Assembly (NCBI RefSeq): GCF_018991925.1
Contig: NW_024744482.1
Span: 845,001-909,000 of the forward strand
Source of the DNA: Homarus americanus
Lineage: Eukaryota > Arthropoda > Malacostraca > Decapoda > Nephropidae
Reading direction: 5' to 3'
Length of the DNA: 64,000 nucleotides
In this document: positions 54,432 to 64,000 of the stretch, piece after piece
Layout: every line of letters starts with the position of its first letter
Position numbering within the stretch: the stretch's first letter is position 1
The notes under the pieces: generated by a model
Database searches by the model: none
The model's input: only the letters and a program-made list of their open reading frames with translations
Told to the model about the DNA's origin: nothing
Made by a program: the position numbers and the translations under genes

Positions 54432-54435
<4 letters not shown>

Positions 54436-54468
<33 letters not shown>
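54436..54468 (-). repeat. (CA)n microsatellite
   Basis: About 33 bp of pure CA. Confidence 0.96.
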
Positions 54469-54469
<1 letters not shown>

Positions 54470-54772
54470 TACAACCCCTACACCACAACAGCTAAATACC
54501 TCCCAACCAGCCAATTACAGCCCAGCGTTGCAAACAAAACAGAATTACGTCACTCTTAGCCTCCACACCTGGGCCTAAGTACAGATCTCCAGGTAGTTAA
54601 TAAGTTAATAAGGCTAAGAACACAGGTGATTCCTTCCTTCGTGTGTGGCGTCGTTTGTGTTGAGTAAGGCAAGTTGGTTTTATGAGGGATAAACTCTTTT
54701 TATGACAGATTTTGTCCGATTAAATGCTTGTTTACCAGATTTTCCCGTAGTTTCTTGGCAAAGGAAGCTTGA

Positions 54773-54775
<3 letters not shown>

Positions 54776-54808
<33 letters not shown>
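54776..54808 (+). repeat. (GT)n microsatellite
   Basis: About 32 bp of pure GT. Confidence 0.96.
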
Positions 54809-54809
<1 letters not shown>

Positions 54810-54867
54810 CTGTTTCATCAGATCCAATTTTTCCAGCATCCATTTTCTTTCATTATCTGCAAACTCA

Positions 54868-54928
54868 ACCTCCCTCCTCCCTCCCTCCCTCCCTCCCTCC
54901 TCCTCCCTCCCTCCCTCCTCCCCTCTAA
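54868..54928 (+). repeat. (CCCT)n tract
   Basis: CTCC/CCCT tetramers, about 60 bp. Confidence 0.95.
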
Positions 54929-54929
54929 A

Positions 54930-55550
54930 AGATCACTACCCCAAGCTTTCATCACACTTAACCCCCATAAAACTCTATGTAGTGAAGGTAAGAGACGACG
55001 TACCTTCCTTTATGTGGGGATAACTACACCCATGGTCCTATAAATCATGTTCATAAAATATATCTACCGTAAAGTTATTGATATATTGGTCATGAAATAT
55101 ATATCTGCTGACGTGTTGGGTCTGTATCGTAGCACTGTGATTTATGTCTCCATTGTATCGTAATTTATAATATGGGATTATTATTTTTTTTCGGATTTGG
55201 AGGATGTTATTTGTGTTGTGATTAATGGTGATTTTTTTGTATTTGTTCTTTATTATGGGGAAAATAATGTATTTCTCAGCTAAAGTGACGAATACTTATA
55301 GGAACATCCCACCTGTCTAGTATGTATCAGGTTTACAGTATGTATTTCTTGTTATATAACGTGATGTAGAAATAATACAGGGGAAATGTGTGTTGCCGAT
55401 TGTATTGTCAAGAGAGTTACAGCTCTGAAAAGGCTCATCCATGGTAGTATTGTTAACAGTTACGTAACTTTTATAGACCTGTGTTAACTTTCTGGCTAAA
55501 TAAAATGTTTTAATTATTCAAGTTGGTCATTTGGACAAAACTATACACTT
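54930..55550. other. Unique AT-rich DNA, no gene seen
   Basis: It includes ATATATCT words near 55055-55110. No exon is supported. Confidence 0.5.
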
Positions 55551-55555
55551 TTTTT

Positions 55556-55830
55556 TCATTACCTGGCCAACACCTGATACATTTCATTACTGGGCCAACA
55601 CCTAATATCTTACACTATATGTCCACTACTTGATTTATCTCATTTACCTTTACCTGATATATCTCTTTACCTGGCCAATACCTAACATCTTTCACTATAT
55701 GGCCACTACTTGATTTATCTCATTACCTGGCCAACACCTGATATATCTCATTACCTGGCCAACACCTGATATATCTCATTACCTGGCCAACACCTGATAT
55801 ATCTCATTACCTGTCCAAAACGAAATATCA
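55556..55830. repeat. 28-bp minisatellite, CATTACCTGGCCAACACCTGATATATCT
   Basis: About nine units. The last four are clean; earlier ones vary (ACTATATGTCCACTACTTGATTTATCT), which suggests expansion at the right edge. Confidence 0.94.
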
Positions 55831-55859
55831 GTCTAGTTGGGCAATAACTATTTTCACTC

Positions 55860-56110
55860 ATTCTCTGGAAACTGATTCATTTCCAGTATATTGACGCGGG
55901 TGAGACCATGTCCTTCCCCTCGATATAAACAAGGCTGGCAGCACCGTATCTTTTGCGAGCATCTCATCCCGTGTTTAACGAGACCTCCTCACGATCTTTT
56001 ACGTCTGTGTTATAAAGAGAATTGCTCCGGTTCCTCCAGCGTTTGGCAGTAATTTAGAGGGTTTTATTGGCGTAATAGACGTGGGAAAGATGTGTTTTGT
56101 GGTGCTTCGC
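55860..56110. other. Unique balanced block, no gene seen
   Basis: About 250 bp without simple repeats, with CGATATAAACAAGG and GTTATAAAGAG TATA-like words near 55921 and 56010. A promoter or conserved non-coding element is possible but unsupported by an exon. Confidence 0.25.
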
Positions 56111-56159
56111 AGTTTGTGGCTCCCGTAAAGAAAAACATAGGAGTGGAGGCTGTATGTAG

Positions 56160-56174
56160 TGTGTTGTGTGTGTG

Positions 56175-56226
<52 letters not shown>
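56160..56226 (+). repeat. (GT)n microsatellite
   Basis: GTGTTGTGTGTGTTG then about 48 bp of pure GT. Confidence 0.97.
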
Positions 56227-56227
<1 letters not shown>

Positions 56228-56229
56228 GT

Positions 56230-56455
56230 ATGAATATGGTCATTAGAGTATAGGATATAGGCTGTATTATATGTTAGTGTATTGTGTATGTGTTGTGTAG
56301 CATTATAGAATAAGTGATGTGCAGTGTATAATGTGTATGAAATATTTACTATATCGTATATGTGGTTTATTGTGTATGATGTATGATATATATTGTGATG
56401 TGTATACGTGATGCATACTGTATATTGTCACTTGTGTATTGTGTATGAGGTGAAT
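56230..56455 (+). repeat. Diverged GTGTATGATGTATGATATAT sequence
   Basis: TGTATGATG and GTGTATTGTGTATG words over about 220 bp, in the same style as 21235-21400. Confidence 0.7.
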
Positions 56456-56561
56456 ATTTAGCATAGTGAAGCTGTCTGGCACTCCCGATGTAAATATGCA
56501 AATTGTCGTAACACAGAAATAGCAGTGTACATGTTTCCTGTTCCATTTGTCGTAATTATTC

Positions 56562-56942
56562 GCAGTCTTAATGGGTCCCAGTCTTAATGGGTACCTAGTC
56601 TTAATGGGTCCCAGTCTTAATGGGCCCCAGTCTTAATGGGTCCCAGTCTTAATGGGTCCCAGTCTTAATGGGTCCCAGTCTTAATGGGTACCTAGTCTTA
56701 ATGGGTCCCAGTCTTAATGGGCCCCAGTCTTAATGGGTCCCAGTTTTAATGGGTACCTAGTCTTAATGGGTCCCAGTCTTAATGGGTTCCAGTCGTAATT
56801 ATTCCCAGTCTTAATGGGTTTAATGGGTTCCAGTTGCAATGGGTCTCAATCCTAATGGGTTTTCAGTCCTAACGGGGTGTAATTCTAATGGACGCCAGAC
56901 CTGATGGGCCTTAGCGTTAATGGGCCTAAGTCGTAATGGTTA
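56562..56942 (+). repeat. 15-bp minisatellite, CAGTCTTAATGGGTCC
   Basis: About 16 clean units (56562-56800), some with TACCTAGTCTTAATGGG. The right end decays through CAATCCTAATGGGTTT and AATTCTAATGG to GCCTAAGTCGTAATGG. The core AGTCTTAATGGG(C/T)CCC is that of the arrays at 2.8, 16.0, 16.1 and 36.1 kb. Confidence 0.95.
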
Positions 56943-57003
56943 TATCGGAGCTCTCTTTTATTGCTGCCCATTTGACCTGCAGGCGGCGTAGATCACCATC
57001 AAC

Positions 57004-57007
<4 letters not shown>

Positions 57008-57047
<40 letters not shown>
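57008..57047 (+). repeat. (GA)n microsatellite
   Basis: About 39 bp of pure GA. Confidence 0.97.
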
Positions 57048-57049
<2 letters not shown>

Positions 57050-57315
57050 CCAATAAAACCCAAAGTAAAAGTGATAATTAGAAAGCAATAGAATTAAACA
57101 GGATAACTAAACATACACAAGGTAATAAAACGAAAGATAATGGAAGACATCCAGCCTAGAAAAAAAAATTATTCAATCAATTTATTCATTATTGAAGATA
57201 TATAATAGTGTACCAACAACCTCTAATAAAGTCATGTCTTAGAGTAATTACTGTACCTTAATTTGAAGTTTTTATGATACATGATTACTAGGAAGGTACA
57301 CCATTAATTGATCAT

Positions 57316-57318
<3 letters not shown>

Positions 57319-57350
<32 letters not shown>
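57319..57350 (+). repeat. (GT)n microsatellite
   Basis: About 31 bp of pure GT. Confidence 0.96.
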
Positions 57351-57353
<3 letters not shown>

Positions 57354-57374
57354 GCGTTTGAGTCGGGGGTGCAA

Positions 57375-57622
57375 AGGGAGATTATTGTAGCGGGCCGGGG
57401 GCAGTGAGGACCTTGTGACGTGAGAGAGGGCCAGGGCAGTTTGTGACGTGAGAGGGCCGGGGGGTGCAGTGAGGACCTGTGTGACGTGAGAGGGGCTGGG
57501 GTGCAGGGAGGACCTTGTGACGTGAGAGGGCCGGCGGTGCAGGAGGGCGAGCGTGAGAGGCCGGCGGTGCAGGAGACACTTAGACGTGAGAGGGCCGGGG
57601 GTGCAGTGAGGAATAGTGAGGG
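57375..57622 (+). repeat. ~35-bp GC-rich minisatellite, GACGTGAGAGGGCCGGGGGTGCAG..
   Basis: Units combine GACGTGAGAG, GGCCGGGGGTGCAG and TGAGGACCTTGT. Copies at 57530-57590 are truncated and scrambled. Open frames on both strands are repeat-driven. Confidence 0.92.
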
Positions 57623-57624
57623 GG

Positions 57625-58345
57625 GGTTTGAGGTGAGTGGGATGGGGAGATTTATTTGTTTATTTATTTATTATTTTTTGAGGAGGGAAAATTCTCTTAG
57701 TTTAGTTAGGTTAGGTTAGGTTAGAATTGATCATAGCTGCGTTAAGTCCTGAGCTGGTCATTGTCAGGCAAAGTATGTAATGTGACGTATTTGAAAAAAA
57801 AATCCCTCGATGAAAAAACACGGTATCGGGTCAGTCAGTCAGGAAAGCTGGTGAATAAACTGAGTAACGTAACTAGAAAATAGGAGGATTGTTATGCCTT
57901 GTATGGTGGTGTATGGTTGTGTATGGCAATGTTTAGTTATAGTGGTGGAGCGTGTTTGTGGAAGCTGATACGTGGTTGTGTGGTTGTGTTGTTGGTACGT
58001 GGTTATAAATGGTTGGGCGTGGTTTTGTGTGGCAATGCGTGGTGGTGGTGGTGGTGGTGGTAGTGATGGTTCGTGAATATGATAGCAGAGCGTGGTTATG
58101 TATGGGCAGCGTGTGGTGGTGGCGGTGTAAGGCCAGGGCGTGTATATGTGATCATGTGATAAAGTGAGACAGTAAGACCCAAGAACTGTCATATAAGAAA
58201 GGGATTATGGTCGTTATTGTCACTATGTATGACTGACAACCCTGCAGTGTTCCAGCTCACAGTCGGCTTATAGCAGCTACGTCTTAAATCTTCACCTCTA
58301 CTCGGAACCTGACTTGTTTGTCGTATTATTTGGGTAGTAAATTTG
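57625..58345. other. Unique DNA with GTGGTTGTGT-type words, no gene seen
   Basis: A (TTAGG)-like run lies near 57703-57725. From 57900 to 58135 GTGGTTGTG, GTGGTGGTG and GCGTGGTTATG words give a faint irregular array, with a pure TGG run at 58029-58060. Confidence 0.55.

Positions 58346-58348
<3 letters not shown>

Positions 58349-58393
<45 letters not shown>
58349..58393 (+). repeat. (CT)n microsatellite
   Basis: About 44 bp of pure CT. Confidence 0.97.
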
Positions 58394-58395
<2 letters not shown>

Positions 58396-58459
58396 AACAT
58401 TGACCATTTAATGTTTATCTACAAGAAACTTTAAAAGGACTGGATAAAAAACACACATA

Positions 58460-58570
58460 AGTTAACCCCCTCCTGCTCTTCGCCCCGACCGACGTTCCAC
58501 CGCACAAAAACTCTCTATTCATGGCGGTCACGACGAATTCCGAGCAATTTGGTGAACATAATGATCCCAG
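58460..58570. other. Unique GC-balanced block, no gene seen
   Basis: About 110 bp with CGCCCCGACCGACG and CATGGCGGTCACGACG. Slightly CpG-rich compared with its surroundings. The role is unknown. Confidence 0.2.
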
Positions 58571-58584
58571 ACGTCCTCCCACAG

Positions 58585-58680
58585 TGCCAGGGTCACTCTC
58601 TCCCTGTCTTCCTGTAGTGCCAGGGTGATACTGGTGCCAGGGTGATACTGTCCCTTATGGTGGTGCCAGGGGTCACTGTC
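58585..58680 (+). repeat. Short GTGCCAGGGTGATACTG repeat
   Basis: About five diverged units of 17-30 bp. Confidence 0.8.
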
Positions 58681-58745
58681 TCCATCATTACCACAGTTTT
58701 GTCGTTGTTTTCTTGTTGGAGTTGAGACTTCAATAGCTTCCTAAC

Positions 58746-58747
<2 letters not shown>

Positions 58748-58778
<31 letters not shown>
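58748..58778 (+). repeat. (GT)n microsatellite
   Basis: About 30 bp of pure GT. Confidence 0.96.
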
Positions 58779-58779
<1 letters not shown>

Positions 58780-58780
<1 letters not shown>

Positions 58781-59140
58781 GCAGACATACAAGTGGTTAT
58801 TTCTACTTTACATTATTTACATGTATTTTTTTTTTCATATTCCTTTTAATATCTGTCTGCCGTCAATTAATTAAATTTATGAGAAATGAATTAAAGTCGA
58901 AATCTACAAAAAATAAAAAAGTAAAAGACGAAGAATAAATTATGCCAAAGTTCTCGATCTGCCGCCTTTAATTTCAGTTACGAATTAAATGTCATAAAAG
59001 ATGTATATCGGAAGAAGGAAATGAGAGAGGCAAGAAGCGACCGACCATAAAGAGATGCAGGTATTGAGAGCTCTGACCTCTGGTGGACGGGTGGCGAACC
59101 ATCCACCACAACACCTCCATTGATTTACCCGTTTTCTATG
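58780..59140. other. Unique AT-rich DNA, no gene seen
   Basis: Includes a T-run at 58826. No exon is supported. Confidence 0.5.
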
Positions 59141-59141
59141 A

Positions 59142-59142
<1 letters not shown>

Positions 59143-59198
<56 letters not shown>
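59143..59198 (+). repeat. (CT)n microsatellite
   Basis: About 55 bp of pure CT. Confidence 0.97.
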
Positions 59199-59206
<8 letters not shown>

Positions 59207-59488
59207 CTATGACAGGAGATTCGTTTTTGTGTTTTCATGAATTTTAAGCACGGGAGGATGAGTGAGTGAGGGGTAATATAGTGTTACTTACGAGTTCGCA
59301 GGGAAGAAACGACAGGTGGGAGTAGGAAGAGGAGAGAAGATAACAAGAAGAGAATTTTGACAGGAGGAAGAGGAAAGCAGAGAGATTATTAATCCCGTCG
59401 AGTAGAGGAAAAGACGGTTGAATGTTCCGTCTATTACAGTATTAGAGGAGATGAGGTGCTGGTTGTTGTTGAGTGACGGGGATGTTGA

Positions 59489-59499
59489 CACACACACAC

Positions 59500-59530
<31 letters not shown>

Positions 59531-59531
59531 G
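59489..59531 (-). repeat. (CA)n microsatellite
   Basis: About 42 bp of CA with one CGCA interruption. Confidence 0.96.
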
Positions 59532-59534
59532 ACG

Positions 59535-59860
59535 AACACTATACGCATAGACGTGTAATGGTACAGATGCGATAGATTCCCGGATCCTATCCCTGAATCG
59601 AAGCCGAACCCAGAACTGAATCCGGCACTAAAACTGAACTACTGATAAGGTAACTGTCGTTTAGATTAGCTTATGGGTTGGCTATGTTAGGTCAGATTTA
59701 ATTAAGGGTTGGTTAGGTTAGGTTAGAAAGTACTTCTTGTCAGTCATTCATGAACAGTAAATGAATAAGCAGGAAGTAGACAGTAGGATATTGGGCACGT
59801 TGATCCTGAGTGAGTGAGTGTGTCACGGAGATCCTGTATAACGTCTTAAGAAAGTGCCAT
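59535..59860. other. Unique DNA, no gene seen
   Basis: A short GAATC..GAACCCAGAACTGAA repeat near 59595-59640 and a GGTTAGGTTAGG run at about 59711. No exon is supported. Confidence 0.5.
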
Positions 59861-59861
59861 G

Positions 59862-59862
<1 letters not shown>

Positions 59863-59918
<56 letters not shown>
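59863..59918 (+). repeat. (CT)n microsatellite
   Basis: About 55 bp of CT with one ATCT interruption near 59879. Confidence 0.97.
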
Positions 59919-59919
<1 letters not shown>

Positions 59920-60276
59920 CAACACAGTAATGGTCTAATTGTGACGTCTTAGTCTAAAATTAACTATGCAATTATGGGAATCGTGTGTATGAGGAGTTAC
60001 TGTGTGTGTGGGTGGTCTAGAAGCAGAAATTGTACATAATAATCGTAGATGCTTAGTTGTAGCGACAATTGCTTAACAACACCAACCTTTGAAATACATT
60101 AAATAACAAAAATAACGAATTTGTGGCATTTTGGTGCTTGAACCCTCTTAAAAAATAATCCCTCACTCGAGAATAGCATCCATCAGATAGATTAGTATAA
60201 GCAGTCCTCATTCTTCCTAAAATCAAGCCCAAATTACAAAAAAGGTCAAATTTCTCCGTAGCTATAGATAAAACTA

Positions 60277-60398
60277 GCCATAACTCCTAAAAATCGAGCG
60301 AGACAAAGACGTTTTTATAAGTCACTTGGGATCTTGTTAGGTTACACCCACACACCAAGTTTGATAGAAATCCACGTATATTTGTTGGAGTTATTGCC
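60277..60398. mobile_element. Small inverted-repeat element (candidate)
   Basis: GCCATAACTCC (60277-60287) is inverted as GGAGTTATTGCC (60387-60398), about 100 bp apart. The interior has TCGAGCGAGACAAAGACG and CCACACACCAAGTTTGATAG. There is no coding capacity. A dispersed repeat is possible, but only this copy is in the window. Confidence 0.35.
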
Positions 60399-60487
60399 TT
60401 TGTAAGAGACCGGGTACAATTTTGTGTGACGTTACCTTATTGCGGAGGAAGAGACGATATGAGTTGGTTTCTGATCATCACTTAAGG

Positions 60488-60488
<1 letters not shown>

Positions 60489-60554
<66 letters not shown>

Positions 60555-60556
60555 CA
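60489..60556 (+). repeat. (CT)n microsatellite
   Basis: About 65 bp of CT with one TTTC interruption. Confidence 0.97.
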
Positions 60557-60738
60557 GTGTCGTAGTAGAGATGTGAGTGCCGCCTTAATTCTATGTATTG
60601 ACCTTTCGTTGTGACCTTTGACCCTTACTTCTCGTTTTGACTCTCTCTCTCTTGCCTCACCCTCATTTTACTCTCCCAGTTCTCTCTCTACCTGTACTCT
60701 CTACACCCCCTTACCTTCGGCTAGACATGCCCCCTCAC

Positions 60739-60830
60739 ACACACACACACACACACACACAAGGAGAACCACCATTGGCGATACTTGCACACCAAATAAA
60801 TTACGAAACACTGCGGAGAAGTTGACGAAC

Positions 60831-60890
<60 letters not shown>
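60739..60890. repeat. (CA)n and (GA)n pair
   Basis: CA at about 60738-60762 and GA at about 60835-60890 (55 bp). Confidence 0.96.
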
Positions 60891-60892
<2 letters not shown>

Positions 60893-60999
60893 ACCTGAGG
60901 CACAGTTAAGGTGAGTTTTAGGACAACTTGTAATCCCAGTTGCTGCTCAGGTCTTCCGGATCTCGTAAACTAGCAGCTGGGAGTTGCGCTTATCCGCTA

Positions 61000-61180
61000 T
61001 TTTCCGCTCAGGTGTTCGGTTAAGCGAGTATATGTTCTCTTGGTCTTCAGGTGTTACGGTTGAGCGAGGAATTATTGCCATGCTGTTTTGGTGTTACGGT
61101 TATTCGAGGAAATATTGCCATGCTGTTCAATTCTTTCGGTTTTGTGAGTAAATTTCACCTGTCTTCTCAGGTGTTCGGTG
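61000..61180. repeat. Diverged repeat, CAGGTGTTACGGTTGAGCGAGGAATATTGCCATG
   Basis: GGTGTT(A)CGGTTNNNCGAG..TATTGCCATGCTGTT recurs about four times at 40-55 bp spacing. Confidence 0.75.
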
Positions 61181-61261
61181 TAATGAATTATGTTCTAATT
61201 CATCCTTCACTCCTATTCCTGTTTACCTGCTTGTCACATCTGCTTGCTTTTGTATATTACC

Positions 61262-61448
61262 ACTTACCTACCTGCTTCTCTACCTAACCACTTACCTACC
61301 TGCTTCTCTACCTAACCACTTCCCTACCTGCTTCTCTACCTAACCACTTACGTACCTGCTTCTCTACCTAACCACTTACCTACCTGCTTCTCTACCTAAC
61401 CACTTACGTACCTGCTTCTCTACCTAACCACTTACCTACTTGCCTTTG
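61262..61448 (+). repeat. 28-bp minisatellite, CACTTACCTACCTGCTTCTCTACCTAAC
   Basis: About six units alternating CACTTACCT and CACTTACGT. Confidence 0.94.
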
Positions 61449-61712
61449 TACCTCCCTGCTTCACTGCTTGGCTTGGAGCTGGCAAGAACGGCTGTCATTT
61501 TCCTGTCTACTTTCACCATTACTCGTCTGTTTGCCACGGAAATCCAACCCAGTAAAAATGTGTTTACCAATGTCGTATAGGGGATAAGATTGTGAAAATA
61601 ACCTTTGAAAATGTTGTCAGAATGCAAAGGTTGTGTGCTTTCCGAACGTCGTCTGCATAATGGTGCTTATCTATTTAGTATTTTCTGGGTATTCCAAGCA
61701 GGGAGTATTAAA

Positions 61713-61715
<3 letters not shown>

Positions 61716-61748
<33 letters not shown>
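61716..61748 (+). repeat. (GA)n microsatellite
   Basis: About 32 bp of pure GA. Confidence 0.96.
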
Positions 61749-61749
<1 letters not shown>

Positions 61750-61751
61750 AT

Positions 61752-62220
61752 TATAACGATTAGAAATAAAAATAACATAAGTGTCACCTTTGATTCTCAG
61801 TACCAGGTAATATCAAGAAGCTGCTGCTGGGGTCAACAATGCCTACTAATGGTTACGCCCCCAAACTCTTAACCTAACTCTGAGTTAACACTAGCGAGCA
61901 TCACATCGTTACTAAGGGAGGCAGAGGGTAAGGGTGTCGTTGGCAGCAGCTGGGACTGTTGCTAACGTGGGCTCGGCATGGCTGGCTGCTGAGGAAAATG
62001 AGTCGTAATCACCACATTGACGAAGTACACAGGAGGCTGGTCGGGACTTTAGCTTCCTGATATGTAAAGTAATGGTTGTATTAGCGTAGTCTGTTATGGA
62101 GTGGGGATGGGGGGGGGTGGGGGTTGTAATAACTTAGAGTATTATGAAGGGTTGTAATAACTCATCCTTTTATGGGAGTTACATTAATGTAGTCTGTTAT
62201 GGAGTTATATTATTTTCTGT
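61752..62220. other. Unique DNA, no gene seen
   Basis: It contains GCAGCAGCTGGGACTG and GCATGGCTGGCTGCTG near 61945-61990, a G-run at 62108 and a repeated TAGTCTGTTATGGAGT word (62089, 62199). Confidence 0.5.
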
Positions 62221-62367
62221 CATAGGTGGTGGGTCATAGGTGGTGGGTCATAGGTGGTGGGTTATAGGTGGTGGGTCATAGGTGGTGGGTCATAGGTGGT
62301 GGGTTATAGGTGGTGGGTCATAGGTGGTGGGTTATAGGTGGTGGGCTATAGGCGTTGGATTATTGGT
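62221..62367 (+). repeat. 14-bp minisatellite, ATAGGTGGTGGGTC
   Basis: About ten units, alternating GGGTCAT and GGGTTAT. Confidence 0.95.
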
Positions 62368-62394
62368 GGTGGGTCTGCATTCTTAAGTTTCTGC

Positions 62395-63432
62395 ACCTGT
62401 AATTTCTATCCTATAACTTGTATACTTAGTTAATGTATAGAGTTAAGGTAGAGTCTAAGCTTAGTTTATCCTGTAATTAGTATACAATTAAGTTAAGGTC
62501 TCAGCTTAATTTATCCTGTAATTAGTATACAATTAAGTTAAGGTCTAAGCTTAGTTTATCCTGTAATTAGTATACAGTTAAGGTAGAGTCTAAGCTTAGT
62601 TTATCCTGTAATTAGTATACAGTTAAGGTAGGGTTCTAAGCTTAGTTTATCCTGTAATTAGTATACAGTTAAGGTAGGGTCTAAGCTTAGTTTATCCTGT
62701 AATTAGTAAGGTGGCTTAGTTATTAGTATACAGTTGGTAGAGTCTGCTAGTTTAGGCAGTTAAGGTAGGGAGCTTAGTTTCTGCAATTAGTATTCAGGTG
62801 GGTCTGCATTCTTAAGTTTCTGCACCAGTGTAATTTCTATCCTATAACTTGTATACTTAGTTAGTATGTAGTCTAGCTTAGTTTATCCTGTAATTAGTAT
62901 ACAGTTAAGGTAGGGTTCTAAGCTTAGTTTATCCTGTAATTAGTATACAGTTAAGGTAGGGTTCTAAGCTTAGTTTATCCTGTAATTAGTATACAGTTAA
63001 GGTAGGGTTCTAAGCTTAGTTTATCCTGTAATTAGTATACAGTTAAGGTAGATTCTAAGCTTAGTTTATCCTGTAATTAGTATACAGTTAAGGTAGAGTC
63101 TAAGCTTAGTTTATTCTGTAATTAGTATACAGTTAAGGTAGGGTTCTAAGCTTAGTTTATCCTGTAATTAGTATACAGCTAAGGTAGAGTCTAAGCTTAG
63201 TTTATCCTGTAATTAGTATACAGTTAAGGTGGGGTTCTAAGCTTAGTTTATCCTGTAATTAGTATACAGTTAAGGTGGGGTTCTAAGCTTAGTTTATCCT
63301 GTAATTAGTATACAGTTAAGGTAGAGTCTAAGCTTAGTTTATCGTGTAATTAGTATACAGTTAAGGTAGAGTCTAAGCTTAGTTTATCCTGTAATTAGTA
63401 TACAGTTAAGGTAGGGTTCTAAGCTTAATTTT
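62395..63432. repeat. 45-46 bp satellite, about 20 copies
   Basis: The unit is CTAAGCTTAGTTTATCCTGT + AATTAGTATACAGTTAAGGT + AGGGTT (46 bp) or AGAGT (45 bp). Each unit contains the perfect palindrome CTAAGCTTAG and a GTATAC. Copies are nearly identical on both sides of a disordered segment (62705-62880) that also contains a second copy of the left-flank sequence (GGTGGGTCTGCATTCTTAAG, first at about 62360, again at about 62800). Confidence 0.96.
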
Positions 63433-63434
63433 CC

Positions 63435-63740
63435 CTCCATTGTATATATTTTTGTTTTGTGTTTGAGTACAAGTCAACCAATGAGGTAACTCCTGTTTAT
63501 CTTACGAGTATTTATCAACTTACGAATCTTTGAGTATCTGAATCTTGGAATTTATTTCGTTTTATATATAAGGTTGAACTGGAGAAGGTGAGTGAACGTT
63601 CGTCAAGCGTAACTATCTTCGCCAGGCGCTGTTGAATGTTCGTGCAAGTGCTGTGTTTAAGAGCCTCCGCTGTAATGAATACGAGCAGCTGTAATGTTTG
63701 TTTGTGTGTTATAGCGTATCAAGGTAAATGGAGTTTTACT
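63435..63740. other. Unique DNA, no gene seen
   Basis: AT-rich sequence with no supported exon. Confidence 0.5.
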
Positions 63741-63744
63741 TGAT

Positions 63745-63950
63745 ACTATCTGTCCACACCTGTCATAACACCACCTGTCCACACCTGTTATAACACCACC
63801 TGTCCACAACACCACCTGTCCACACCTGTCATAACACCACCTGTCCACAGCACCACCTGTCCACAGCACCACCTGTCCACACCTGTCATAGCACCACCTG
63901 TCCACACCTGTCATAACACCACCTTTCCACACCTGTCATAAGAGCCAGTG
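63745..63950 (-). repeat. Minisatellite, CACCACCTGTCCACACCTGTCATAA
   Basis: About nine units of 15-25 bp, some lacking the CACCTGTCATAA half. The cysteine/tryptophan-rich minus-strand frame is a repeat product, not a gene. Confidence 0.94.
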
Positions 63951-64000
63951 TAATTTTACTCGAAATCTGGTCTGCATTTGAAGGGGAACATCACGACTAA

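Noticed and set aside
57375..57720. GC-rich frames of 65-77 codons on both strands
   Set aside because: They come from a ~35-bp minisatellite that is partly scrambled.
62395..63432. CRISPR-like array of 45-bp units
   Set aside because: It is a head-to-tail satellite with no variable spacers.

Overview
The window looks like nuclear DNA from an arthropod, most probably a malacostracan (decapod) crustacean; the taxon is inference. Very long GT/CA, CT/GA and AT microsatellites sit every 1-3 kb. The TTAGG/CCTAA word (the usual arthropod telomere unit) is scattered throughout in short, diverged, interstitial runs. Dozens of 14-63 bp minisatellites are present. Open frames are short and almost all are by-products of low-complexity sequence. 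There are no operons, no ribosome-binding-site-led genes, no rRNA genes and no recognisable transposase, reverse transcriptase or other long conserved protein.

Genic signal is sparse. The best is at 13.08-13.30 kb on the + strand: a TATA-like box, an arthropod-type initiator (TCAGTC) 28 bp further on, an in-frame stop, then a 21-codon exon start encoding a signal-peptide-like N-terminus that ends at a consensus splice donor (G|GTAAGT). About 450 bp away on the opposite strand is a short open exon ending in GAG|GTGAGT (12661-12789), so 12.6-13.3 kb may be a divergent promoter. Weaker exon candidates lie near 38.03, 40.3-40.6, 46.34-46.51 and 54.00 kb. A promoter-like cluster of NRF1-, YY1- and X-box-like motifs lies at 9.19-9.23 kb. 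No multi-exon gene can be assembled; the window is most likely intergenic plus long-intron DNA.

Layout: 0-3 kb purine/pyrimidine tracts, GT/CA arrays and a diverged 'AGTCCTAATAG' repeat; 3-5 kb unique DNA and two divergent tRNA-like SINE heads; 5-8.3 kb minisatellites of 17, 15, 63 and 20 bp; 8.3-13.3 kb mostly unique with two promoter-like zones; 13.6-16.7 kb several diverged and clean minisatellites; 17.3-18.8 kb CCTAA/TTAGG-rich DNA and a palindromic fold-back element; 19-23.3 kb C-rich, pyrimidine and GC-rich arrays; 23.3-27 kb mostly unique with a 95-bp AT tract; 27.0-27.4 kb a two-variant array around GATATC; 28-36 kb purine tracts, microsatellites and unique blocks; 36.06-36.6 kb a 21-bp array; 37-50.8 kb alternating unique DNA and C- or G-rich arrays; 50.8-57.6 kb mixed, with 28-, 15- and ~35-bp arrays; 61.3-63.95 kb four arrays, including a ~1 kb 45-46 bp satellite.

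The most unusual signals are relationships between repeats at separate loci. (1) Five loci carry different repeat architectures built on the same core, GGCCC..AGT(C/T)(C/T)TAAT(A/G)GG. (2) An AT/CCTAA-rich fold-back element recurs at six loci, with a near-complete 51-bp-arm hairpin at 18.7 kb. (3) A 63-bp minisatellite at 6.8-7.2 kb shares a 16-bp exact match with a SINE-like body at 51.8 kb and has a diverged relative at 22.1 kb. All functional readings are inference from sequence alone.
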